Below, piece by piece: positions 28,752 to 36,505 of a DNA stretch of 64,000 nucleotides. Origin of the DNA: Bacillota bacterium (GTDB lineage: Bacteria > Bacillota > Clostridia > Tissierellales > Tissierellaceae); contig JAEWGC010000046.1 of assembly GCA_023388495.1 (NCBI GenBank), positions 1 through 64,000 of the forward strand, in the 5' to 3' direction. Position numbers and translations under genes: made by a program. Below the pieces are notes generated by a model. The model worked only from the letters and a program-made list of their open reading frames with translations. It made no database searches and was not told the DNA's origin. Within the stretch, counting starts at the first letter, position 1. Each line of letters begins with the position of its first letter.

Positions 28752-28781
28752 AAGAGTGGGGTAGCCCACTCTTGATTTTTT
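28752..28781 (+). terminator. Leader terminator/attenuator before rimP
   Basis: AAGAGTGGG (28752-28760) pairs with CCCACTCTT (28765-28773) across a 4-base loop, followed by a run of six T. It lies downstream of the rimP promoter and 90 bases before the gene, so it either ends polC transcripts or acts as an attenuator in the rimP leader. Confidence 0.8.
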
Positions 28782-28868
28782 ATAAGGAATAGGAAAGGTC
28801 TACTTTAATGCCATAAATATAAGAACTTTCCGCTAATATATACTTAAACATATATGGAGGTGAAGTAG

Positions 28869-29333
28869 TTGAATAGAAAAAGTATTGTAGGGATTGTTAG
28901 GCAAATAGGCGAACAATTAGCTCAAGAATTAGAGTATGAATTAGTAGATGTGGAATTTTTAAAGGAAGGCTCCAGCCATTTTCTTAGAGTATATTTAGAT
29001 AAACCCGGTGGAATAAATTTAGATGATTGCCAAAGGATGAGTCAACTATTAAGTGATAAATTAGATGAGAAAGATCCTATTAATGTGCCATATTATTTAG
29101 AAGTTTCATCTCCAGGATTAGATAGACCTTTAAAAACAGATAAGGATTTAAAGCGAAACTTAGGAAAAGAGATTGAGATTAAATTATACGAGCCAATGAA
29201 CGGTAAAAAAATAATAGAAGGTATTTTAGAATCCTACACTGAAGAAGAAATAGTAATAAAAACAGAGATAAATGAGATTGTAGAAATACCTAAAGAAGCG
29301 GTAGCTTTAATTAAATTAGCGGTTAAATTTTAA
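28869..29333 (+). CDS. rimP: Ribosome maturation factor RimP
   Basis: RimP helps assemble the 30S subunit. The 154-residue product starts at TTG with GGAGGTGA five bases upstream. Visible family blocks are LEYELVDVEFLKEGSSHFLRV in the N-terminal alpha/beta domain, split as LEYELVDVEF and KEGSSHFLRVYLDKPGG. LEVSSPGLDRPLK follows, and the C-terminal part is an SH3-like domain. First gene of rimP-nusA-rnpM-infB-rbfA. Confidence 0.96.
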   Translation: MNRKSIVGIVRQIGEQLAQELEYELVDVEFLKEGSSHFLRVYLDKPGGINLDDCQRMSQLLSDKLDEKDPINVPYYLEVSSPGLDRPLKTDKDLKRNLGKEIEIKLYEPMNGKKIIEGILESYTEEEIVIKTEINEIVEIPKEAVALIKLAVKF

Positions 29334-29346
29334 GGAGGTTTAGAGA

Positions 29347-30393
29347 ATGAATGGAGATTTTATTAATGCCCTTCGTGAAATTGAAAAAGATAAGGGTATT
29401 TCTAAAGATATAATATTTGATGCTCTTGAATCTGCCCTTATCTCTAGTTATAAGAAAAACTTTAATGCATCACAAAATGTTGAAGTTGAAATGGATAGAG
29501 AAACTGGTAAGGTAAAAGTATTAGCATTAAAAGAGATAGTTGACATCGTAGAAAATGAATATCTTGAAATAAGCTTAGAAGATGCAAAAGAACTTGATGA
29601 TAGATTTCAAATTGGTGATATTTTAAAAGTAGAAATTACACCAAAGGATTTTGGTAGAATAGCTGCTCAAACTGCCAAGCAAGTTGTAATACAAAGAATA
29701 AGAGATGCAGAAAGAGATGTAATATATGATGAGTTTATAAACAGAGAAAATGAAATAATCACCGGTTTAGTTCAAAGAATTAGTAAAAACAATGTATATA
29801 TAGATTTAGGAAAAACTGAAGGGATATTGCCACCTTCTGAACAAATGGAAGGAGAAGAATACAATCAAGGAGATAGATTAAAATTACTTATATCAGAGGT
29901 AAAGAAGACTACAAAAGGACCTCAAATAATACTATCTAGATCCCATCCTAATCTCGTAAAGAGATTATTTGAGCTAGAGGTGCCAGAAATCAATGATGGA
30001 GTAGTTGAGATATATTCAATATCTAGGGAAGCAGGTTCAAGAACTAAGATTGCCGTTTTCTCTAAAGACCCAAATGTAGATCCTCTAGGATCATGTGTAG
30101 GTTTTAAAGGAAGTAGAGTAAAGGTAATTGTAGATGAGTTAAAAGGTGAAAAAATAGATATTGTAATTTGGAGCAAAGATATAGGAGAATTTATTGCTAA
30201 TAGTTTAAGCCCTTCTAAGGTATTAAATGTAATAGTTAACGAAAGAGAAAAATCAGCAGTTGTGGTGGTTCCAGATTATCAGCTTTCTTTAGCCATAGGA
30301 AAAGAAGGCCAAAATGCAAGACTAGCAGCAAAACTAACAAACTGGAAAATAGATATAAAATCAGAGACACAATATAATCAAGATAATGAGTAA
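29347..30393 (+). CDS. nusA: Transcription termination/antitermination factor NusA
   Basis: NusA binds RNA polymerase and modulates pausing and termination. The 348-residue product is the short Gram-positive form. It has an N-terminal polymerase-binding domain (~1-125), S1 (~130-200), then KH1 (VGFKGSRVKVIVDEL) and KH2 (LAIGKEGQNARLAAKLT). It has no C-terminal acidic repeats. AAGGAGGTT precedes the ATG. Confidence 0.97.
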   Translation: MNGDFINALREIEKDKGISKDIIFDALESALISSYKKNFNASQNVEVEMDRETGKVKVLALKEIVDIVENEYLEISLEDAKELDDRFQIGDILKVEITPKDFGRIAAQTAKQVVIQRIRDAERDVIYDEFINRENEIITGLVQRISKNNVYIDLGKTEGILPPSEQMEGEEYNQGDRLKLLISEVKKTTKGPQIILSRSHPNLVKRLFELEVPEINDGVVEIYSISREAGSRTKIAVFSKDPNVDPLGSCVGFKGSRVKVIVDELKGEKIDIVIWSKDIGEFIANSLSPSKVLNVIVNEREKSAVVVVPDYQLSLAIGKEGQNARLAAKLTNWKIDIKSETQYNQDNE

Positions 30394-30404
30394 GAGGTGA
30401 TTAT

Positions 30405-30680
30405 ATGAAGAAAAAGAAGATTCCTTTAAGAAAATGTATTGCCTGTGGTGAAGGTAAACCTAAAAAGGAGTTAATAAGAGTAGTAAAAAATAATGACAAT
30501 GGAGTAAGTATTGACACTACTGGTAAGATGAATGGACGTGGAGCATATATATGTTCAAATCTTGAGTGCTTAGCAATTGCTCAAAAAGGTAAGAAATTAT
30601 CTAGAGCTTTAGAGGTGGAAATAACTAACGATATATATGAAGGCTTAAATAGCTTAATCCAATCAATGTTGGAGAAATAG
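30405..30680 (+). CDS. rnpM: RNase P modulator RnpM (YlxR)
   Basis: The 91-residue YlxR-family protein has PLRKCIACGEGKPKKELIRVV near its N-terminus and GRGAYICSNLECL in the middle, the two family signatures. The B. subtilis homologue binds RNase P RNA and lowers its activity. SD GAGGTGAT lies upstream. The usual next gene, ylxQ, is absent; infB follows after 36 bases. Confidence 0.92.
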   Translation: MKKKKIPLRKCIACGEGKPKKELIRVVKNNDNGVSIDTTGKMNGRGAYICSNLECLAIAQKGKKLSRALEVEITNDIYEGLNSLIQSMLEK

Positions 30681-30716
30681 AAATATCACCTTTAAATATA
30701 ATAGGGGGTATATAAT

Positions 30717-32846
30717 ATGAAGAAAATTAGAGTATATGAATTGGCTAGAGAGTTAGGAATTAGCAGTAAGGATTTAATCGAAAAGATTACTAGTTTAGAT
30801 ATTGCCGTAGTAAATCATATGAGTACATTAGAAGATGAAGAGGCAAAGATAATAAAGTCATTATTATTAGAGGAAGAAGAAAAAGATAGTATTGATGGAA
30901 AACTTAATAATATTGATGATGAAATTGATATTAAAAACGAAATTAAAGTTAATAAGATTATTAATGAAGAAAATGTAGAAAAGGTTAATAATAAACAAAG
31001 TAATAAAAACCAAAAAAACAAGAAAAAAGCAGAGAATAATACATTAAATAAAGAAAATAATATAATTAGTAAAGAAGGGAATGAGGTTACTATAGAAATT
31101 GGAGATAATATCATAGTAAAAGATTTAGCAGATAAAATAGGAGTAAACCCATCACAAATAATATCAAAATTAATTGGATTAGGTGTAATGGTAAACCAAA
31201 ATCAATCTATTGATTCAGATATAGCAATCATAGTTGCTGAAGAATTTGGTGTTGAGTTGACGATAAAGGAAGTTTCAGTAGAAAGTCAAGAGTCCATAGG
31301 GGATGAGTTTAATTTAAATTATGAAGATAATCCTGAGGATTTAAAAACTAGAGCTCCTATAGTAACTGTAATGGGGCACGTAGACCATGGTAAAACATCT
31401 TTATTAGACGCAATTAAAGAAACTAGTGTTACAAAGTCAGAAGCTGGAGGAATTACTCAACATATAGGGGCCTATGGAGTAAATATAAACAATAAAAAGA
31501 TATGCTTCTTAGATACTCCTGGTCATGAGGCTTTTACATCTATGCGTGCTAGAGGTGCACAAGTAACAGATATTGCTATATTAGTAGTTGCAGCAGACGA
31601 TGGAGTTATGCCTCAAACAATAGAAGCTATAAGCCATGCTAGAGCTGCCAATGTTCCAATAATTGTAGCAATTAATAAAATAGATAAGCCAACAGCAAAT
31701 CTAGATAGAATTAAACAAGAGTTAGTAGAAAATGCTTTAGTTCCTGAGGACTGGGGTGGAGATACTATAACTGTACCAGTATCAGCAAAAAATCGTGAAG
31801 GAATAGAAGATTTGCTTGAAATGATATTACTTGTAGCAGAAATGCAAGAACTGAAAGCTAATCCAAATAGAAATGCAGTTGGTACAATTGTAGAGGCTCA
31901 ACTTGATAAAGGTAAGGGACCACTAGCTACTGTATTAGTTCAAAAGGGAACATTAAATGTTGGAAGCATGGTTGTTTCTGGCTCTGCTTTTGGTAGAGTA
32001 AGAGCTATGCTTGATGATAAAGGTAAAAGAGTTAAAAAAGCTGGTCCTTCAACACCAGTTGTAATACTTGGATTATCTGAAGTGCCTAATGCTGGGGATT
32101 TATTATATGAAGTAGATGATGAAAAAACAGCTAGATCTTTGGCGGAAAAGAGTAAAGAAGCCACTAGAGCAGAACAAATGAAAGCTGATCAAAAAGTATC
32201 CTTAGATGATTTATTTGAAAGAATAAAATTAGGTGAAATTAAAGATTTAAATATTATTATAAAAGCTGATGTTAGGGGTTCAATGGAAGCATTAAAACAA
32301 TCCCTAGAAAAACTTGATACTGATGAAGTTAAGACCAATATTATACATGGTGGTGTAGGAGGTATTACAGAATCTGATATTATACTTGCTTCTGCTTCCA
32401 ATGCAATAGTTGTTGGATTTAACGTTAGACCTAACCTAAATGCTATTGAAGTGGCTAAAAGAGAAAAGGTAGATGTAAGAACATATAGGGTAATTTATGA
32501 AGCGATTGAAGATATACAAGCTGCAATTAAAGGTATGCATGCACCGAAAATCGTTGAAGAAGTAATAGGAAGAGCTGAAGTTAGAGCTACATTCAGATTA
32601 CCTAATGGAAATAGTATAGCTGGTATTTATGTATTAGATGGAAAAATAACTAGAAATGGAAAAGTCAGACTCCTTAGAAATGATATTGTTATATTCGAAG
32701 GCGGAGTGTCATCTTTAAAGAGATTCAAAGATGATGCGAGAGAAGTATTATCAGGATACGAAGCAGGACTAGGCCTAGAAAATTATAATGATATTAAAGA
32801 AGGGGATTTATTAGAAGCCTACGTTCTAAAAGAAGTAGAGAGATAG
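30717..32846 (+). CDS. infB: Translation initiation factor IF-2
   Basis: GTPase that places initiator tRNA on the ribosome. The 709-residue product has an N-terminal IF2-N motif (IRVYELARELGISSKDLI). A Lys/Asn/Glu-rich linker (~60-125) and a second IF2-N copy (~130-185) follow. The G domain has APIVTVMGHVDHGKTSLLDAI (G1), DTPGHEAF (G3) and NKIDK (G4). Domains II-IV include KADVRGSMEALKQSL and the C-terminal IF2-C domain. AGGGGGTA precedes the ATG. Confidence 0.98.
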   Translation: MKKIRVYELARELGISSKDLIEKITSLDIAVVNHMSTLEDEEAKIIKSLLLEEEEKDSIDGKLNNIDDEIDIKNEIKVNKIINEENVEKVNNKQSNKNQKNKKKAENNTLNKENNIISKEGNEVTIEIGDNIIVKDLADKIGVNPSQIISKLIGLGVMVNQNQSIDSDIAIIVAEEFGVELTIKEVSVESQESIGDEFNLNYEDNPEDLKTRAPIVTVMGHVDHGKTSLLDAIKETSVTKSEAGGITQHIGAYGVNINNKKICFLDTPGHEAFTSMRARGAQVTDIAILVVAADDGVMPQTIEAISHARAANVPIIVAINKIDKPTANLDRIKQELVENALVPEDWGGDTITVPVSAKNREGIEDLLEMILLVAEMQELKANPNRNAVGTIVEAQLDKGKGPLATVLVQKGTLNVGSMVVSGSAFGRVRAMLDDKGKRVKKAGPSTPVVILGLSEVPNAGDLLYEVDDEKTARSLAEKSKEATRAEQMKADQKVSLDDLFERIKLGEIKDLNIIIKADVRGSMEALKQSLEKLDTDEVKTNIIHGGVGGITESDIILASASNAIVVGFNVRPNLNAIEVAKREKVDVRTYRVIYEAIEDIQAAIKGMHAPKIVEEVIGRAEVRATFRLPNGNSIAGIYVLDGKITRNGKVRLLRNDIVIFEGGVSSLKRFKDDAREVLSGYEAGLGLENYNDIKEGDLLEAYVLKEVER

Positions 32847-32856
32847 AGGTGACAAA

Positions 32857-33237
32857 ATGAACAATAAAAGACTCAATCGTATTTCAGAAGAGGTAAAAAG
32901 AGTTGTTTCAGAATTGATTTATAATGGATTAAAGGATCCAAGGGTTAATTCAATGACAACGGTGACTAAAGTAGAAGTTACAAGAGATTTGAGATATGCA
33001 AAAATTTATGTTTCAGTGTTTGGAAATAAAGAAGAAAAAGAAAATACCTTATCTGGATTAGAAAGCGCTAAGGGATTTATTAGAAAAGAAATAAGTAGTA
33101 GAATTGATTTAAGATATGCTCCTGAGCCGATTTTTGTTTTAGATGAATCTATTGAGCAAGGATTATATATGTCTAAATTAATCGAAGAGGTAAATAAAAA
33201 TTCTAATTTATCTAAGGAAGATGAAGATGATAAATAA
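32857..33237 (+). CDS. rbfA: 30S ribosome-binding factor RbfA
   Basis: RbfA assists late maturation of 16S rRNA. The 126-residue product shows RLNRISEEVKRVVSELI, LKDPRV, VTKVEVTRDLRYAKIYVSV and LRYAPEPIFVLDES, all typical of the KH-like fold. GAGGTGACA precedes the ATG. Its last 11 bases overlap nrnA. Confidence 0.97.
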   Translation: MNNKRLNRISEEVKRVVSELIYNGLKDPRVNSMTTVTKVEVTRDLRYAKIYVSVFGNKEEKENTLSGLESAKGFIRKEISSRIDLRYAPEPIFVLDESIEQGLYMSKLIEEVNKNSNLSKEDEDDK

Positions 33238-34198
33238 TATTGAAAATTTATTTGATTTGGCAATTGAACAAATTAATGAAAGTAAAAATATTTATATTGT
33301 TTCTCATGTTCAACCAGATGGAGATAATATTGGTTCTATGCTTGCACTGTGGATGGCTCTTAGGAATATAAAGGAAAAGGTTTTTATACTTAAGAGCGAT
33401 GATATCCCATCTGATTTTTTGTTCCTTCCAAATGTTGGTATGATTCGTGACTATAATCACGATGAAGAAATTGATCTTTTAATTACCTTAGACGCTAGTG
33501 ACGAAGGTAGATTAGGGCAAAACAAAACCTTACTGAGCAAAGCTAAAGTCGTGATTAATATAGACCATCATATTAGTAACAATAATTTTGGACATATAAA
33601 TATTATAGATAGCAATGCATCAGCTACGGGTGAACTAGTGTACAAATTAATAAGTAAAATGAATATAACTATAGACAAAGATATTGCTTCTTGTATTTAT
33701 ACTGCAATAAGTTCGGATACCGGTAGCTTTATGTATGATAATACTAGTGCAGAAACTCATAAGATTGCAGCAGAATTATTAAAGGTAGGAATTGATAAAA
33801 GTTCTATAAATATAAATCTGTACCAGAATAGAAGCATGGAAAGGACCATTTTATTTATAAAGGCTTTAGAAACCTTAAATTTGTATTTTGAGAATAAGGT
33901 TGCTATAGTAAAAGTAACTCAGGATATGGTAGAGAAATCTAACGCCAAAATGGAAGATACAGAAGGTATAGTATCATTTATTAGGGAGATTGCTCCTGTA
34001 GAGATAGCAATTATACTCAAGGAGTTTAAGGAAGAGGAAATTAAAGTTAGTATGAGAAGTAAAAGATTTATTGATGTGTCTCAAATTTGTGCTAGCTTTG
34101 GTGGTGGAGGACATATCAGAGCGGCAGGTTGTACTATTAATTATCCTATGCCTGTAGCTGAAGAATTAATCCTAAATCAATTAGAGAAAGTATTTTAG
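33227..34198 (+). CDS. nrnA: DHH-family oligoribonuclease/pAp phosphatase NrnA
   Basis: NrnA degrades nano-RNAs and removes the 3'-phosphate from pAp. The 323-residue product has SHVQPDGDNIGSML (first metal motif), DASDEGR and the DHH triad in DHHISNN. The DHHA1 domain ends in GGGGHIRAAG. The start at 33227 has AAGGAAG six bases upstream; the ATG at 33221 would directly abut that SD. It lies between rbfA and truB as in B. subtilis. Confidence 0.94.
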   Translation: MINNIENLFDLAIEQINESKNIYIVSHVQPDGDNIGSMLALWMALRNIKEKVFILKSDDIPSDFLFLPNVGMIRDYNHDEEIDLLITLDASDEGRLGQNKTLLSKAKVVINIDHHISNNNFGHINIIDSNASATGELVYKLISKMNITIDKDIASCIYTAISSDTGSFMYDNTSAETHKIAAELLKVGIDKSSININLYQNRSMERTILFIKALETLNLYFENKVAIVKVTQDMVEKSNAKMEDTEGIVSFIREIAPVEIAIILKEFKEEEIKVSMRSKRFIDVSQICASFGGGGHIRAAGCTINYPMPVAEELILNQLEKVF

Positions 34199-34206
34199 GT
34201 GGTTAT

Positions 34207-35097
34207 ATGAATGGAGTAATAAATCTATTTAAACCAAAGGGAATGACTTCACATGATGCTGTATGGCAATTAAGAAAAATATTAAGAACCAAAAAAATTG
34301 GCCATACTGGAACATTAGATCCAAATGCATCTGGAGTACTGCCCCTATGTATAGGTAAAGGTACAAGAATTGCAGAATATCTTCTAGATAGTGATAAGGA
34401 GTATATTGGAGAATTAACACTTGGGTATAGAACGGATACTCAAGACATAGATGGTAAAATAATATCTTCTTCAGATAAACTAGTTAATGAAGAAGATATT
34501 ATAACTGTCATATCAAAATATAAAGGTAACATATCTCAGTTACCTCCTATGTATTCAGCTTTAAAACACAAAGGTAAGAAACTTTATGAATTAGCTCGCG
34601 AGGGGAAAGTTATTGAACGTACTCCTAGAAATATTACAATATATGACCAAAGAATATTAAATATAGAAGATTGTAAAAAGATTATTTTTTATACAAAATG
34701 CTCGAGGGGTACTTATATTAGAACATTATGTGATGATATTGGTATGGATTTGGGTACTTATGGTTATATGTCATATTTACTAAGAGTAGGGGCAGGAAGC
34801 TTTAAAATTGAAAATTCCTATAGTATTGAATATTTAAAAACATTAGATTTAGAGGAAGTATCAAAGCTTATTATCCCCATGGATAAAGCTTTAAATCATT
34901 TAGAACAATTTATTGTTCCAGAAAGTTTATATTCTAAGTTGATAAATGGTGTTGTATTACACTTTGATTCTATAGATGAAAGCAAAATTGAAAAATTGCT
35001 TAGAATTTATTGTAAGGGAATCTTTATAGGAATAGGAAAGATTAATAATATTGATTCCAAGTTTTACTTAAAGATGGACAAAGTTTTAATGATATAA
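34207..35097 (+). CDS. truB: tRNA pseudouridine-55 synthase TruB
   Basis: TruB makes pseudouridine 55 in the T-loop of tRNAs. The 296-residue product has the catalytic Asp38 in GHTGTLDPNASGVL. LPPMYSALKHKGKKLYELAREG and CSRGTYIRTLCDDIG are also seen, quoted in parts. The SD AGGTGG overlaps the nrnA stop. The C-terminal part is more variable, as usual. Confidence 0.97.
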   Translation: MNGVINLFKPKGMTSHDAVWQLRKILRTKKIGHTGTLDPNASGVLPLCIGKGTRIAEYLLDSDKEYIGELTLGYRTDTQDIDGKIISSSDKLVNEEDIITVISKYKGNISQLPPMYSALKHKGKKLYELAREGKVIERTPRNITIYDQRILNIEDCKKIIFYTKCSRGTYIRTLCDDIGMDLGTYGYMSYLLRVGAGSFKIENSYSIEYLKTLDLEEVSKLIIPMDKALNHLEQFIVPESLYSKLINGVVLHFDSIDESKIEKLLRIYCKGIFIGIGKINNIDSKFYLKMDKVLMI

Positions 35098-35107
35098 GGT
35101 GGTATAT

Positions 35108-36022
35108 ATGGAAGTTATCGATTTATTAGATTATAATGAAATAAGATTTAGCACAGCTATTGCTTTAGGAAACTTTGATGGAATTCATATAGGCCATCAG
35201 CAATTAATTAAAAAAATGGTATCTAGATCTAAGGAATTACGTATCAAGTCATCCCTTTTATTATTTAAAAGTCATACAAAAACTATAGTAGATAATAATA
35301 GACCTGGTATGATAACAAATAATCAGCAGAAATTTAGAATAGCTGAAGAACTAGGTGTAGATATTATTTATCTTTTAGACTTTAATGATAATATAATGAA
35401 ATTATCTGGAGAAGAATTTGTTAGAGACATTATTGTGAACAAAATGAATGGGAAATTATTAGTAGTTGGATTTGATTATAGATTTGGATATAAAGCTTCT
35501 GGAGATTCTAATTATTTAAAAGAATTAGGCAAAGAAAATAATATAGAGGTAGTTATATTAGATCCTGTTTATCAAGAAGATAAAATTATTAGTAGCTCTA
35601 TTATAAGAGAATTAATAGCTGCTGGAAATATGAGTGAGGTTTCAAAGATGTTAGGTAGATCATATTCTATTATTGGAAAGGTTATACCTGGCAAAAATAG
35701 AGGAAATAAATTAGGTTTTCCGACAGCTAATATAGAACTTACTGATAACTATGTGATACCTAAAAATGGTGTATATATGACTAATACTATAGTAGATAAT
35801 AAAAGATATTTATCTGCTACAAATATTGGTTATAATCCTACTTTTGATGAAAATACATTAAAAATAGAGACATATATATTAGAATTTGAAGGAAATATAT
35901 ATGAAAAAACATTAGAGGTTGAATTTTTAGATTTTTTAAGAGATGACATTAAGTTTGAAAGTAAAGAAGCTTTAATAGAACAAATGAAATTAGACGTAGA
36001 AACGATTAAATTAAGACATTAA
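35108..36022 (+). CDS. ribF: Bifunctional riboflavin kinase/FAD synthetase
   Basis: RibF converts riboflavin to FMN and FAD. In 304 residues, the N-terminal FAD synthetase half has ALGNFDGIHIGHQQLI. The central block SSSIIRELIAAGNM precedes the C-terminal flavokinase half with GNKLGFPTANI. The ATG at 35108 fits AAGGTGG at 35096-35102; an in-frame GTG at 35099 lies in that SD. It lies between truB and rpsO. Confidence 0.96.
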   Translation: MEVIDLLDYNEIRFSTAIALGNFDGIHIGHQQLIKKMVSRSKELRIKSSLLLFKSHTKTIVDNNRPGMITNNQQKFRIAEELGVDIIYLLDFNDNIMKLSGEEFVRDIIVNKMNGKLLVVGFDYRFGYKASGDSNYLKELGKENNIEVVILDPVYQEDKIISSSIIRELIAAGNMSEVSKMLGRSYSIIGKVIPGKNRGNKLGFPTANIELTDNYVIPKNGVYMTNTIVDNKRYLSATNIGYNPTFDENTLKIETYILEFEGNIYEKTLEVEFLDFLRDDIKFESKEALIEQMKLDVETIKLRH

Positions 36023-36024
36023 TA

Positions 36025-36053
36025 TTTACATTTATTATTTATTATGATACTAT
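36025..36053 (+). promoter_or_regulatory. Candidate promoter for rpsO
   Basis: TTTACA (36025-36030), 17-base spacer, TACTAT (36048-36053), right after ribF. The predicted start near 36060 gives a leader of about 85 bases. The -10 matches consensus at four of six positions. Confidence 0.5.
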
Positions 36054-36059
36054 TATAGT

Positions 36060-36132
36060 GTTAGCTTACCTACAGCTATGTTTAACGTATCCTCGGCGTT
36101 CTACACAGCTATGGGAGTATATATTAAAATTT
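36060..36132 (+). promoter_or_regulatory. Structured rpsO mRNA leader, probable S15 autoregulation site
   Basis: The leader holds small stems (TAGCT 36062-36066 with AGCTA 36074-36078; AACG 36084-36087 with CGTT 36097-36100). It also holds a 9-base direct repeat ACAGCTATG at 36072 and 36105. S15 represses its own mRNA through leader structures in Bacilli. I infer the same here, but I cannot match a specific known fold by eye. Confidence 0.4.
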
Positions 36133-36145
36133 GGAGGTGCATTTT

Positions 36146-36412
36146 ATGTTAACAAAAGAAATTAAGGAACAAATTATTAACGATTACAAATTGCATGAGG
36201 GTGATACAGGTTCACCAGAGGTACAAATTGCAATTTTAACACACAGAATTAATTCTGTAAACGAGCATTTAAAAGCTCACAAAAAAGATCACCATTCAAG
36301 AAGAGGATTGCTTAAGATGGTAGGTCAAAGAAGAGGCCTTTTAAAATATTTACAAAATAATGATATTGCAAGATATCGTTCTTTAATTGAAAAATTAGGC
36401 ATCAGAGGTTAA
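36146..36412 (+). CDS. rpsO: 30S ribosomal protein S15
   Basis: Primary 16S rRNA-binding protein. From the ATG at 36146 it is 88 residues with GDTGSPEVQIAILT, INSVNEHLKAHKKDHHSRRGL and LLKYLQNNDIARYRSLIEKLGIRG (quoted in family blocks), all universal. GGAGGTG is seven bases upstream. A TTG/ATG extension upstream is dismissed because S15 starts at MLTKE. Confidence 0.98.
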   Translation: MLTKEIKEQIINDYKLHEGDTGSPEVQIAILTHRINSVNEHLKAHKKDHHSRRGLLKMVGQRRGLLKYLQNNDIARYRSLIEKLGIRG

Positions 36413-36414
36413 TA

Positions 36415-36447
36415 AGAGCGGGATTATCCCGCTCTATTGATTTATTT
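36415..36447 (+). terminator. Terminator-like hairpin after rpsO
   Basis: AGAGCGGG (36415-36422) pairs with CCCGCTCT (36428-36435) over a 5-base loop. An interrupted T-rich tract follows, so it is probably leaky toward pnp. Confidence 0.75.
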
Positions 36448-36505
36448 TAGATATTTTTATTAAATTAAGGATATAATAAATATATTAAAATTAAGGAGGT
36501 ATTGC

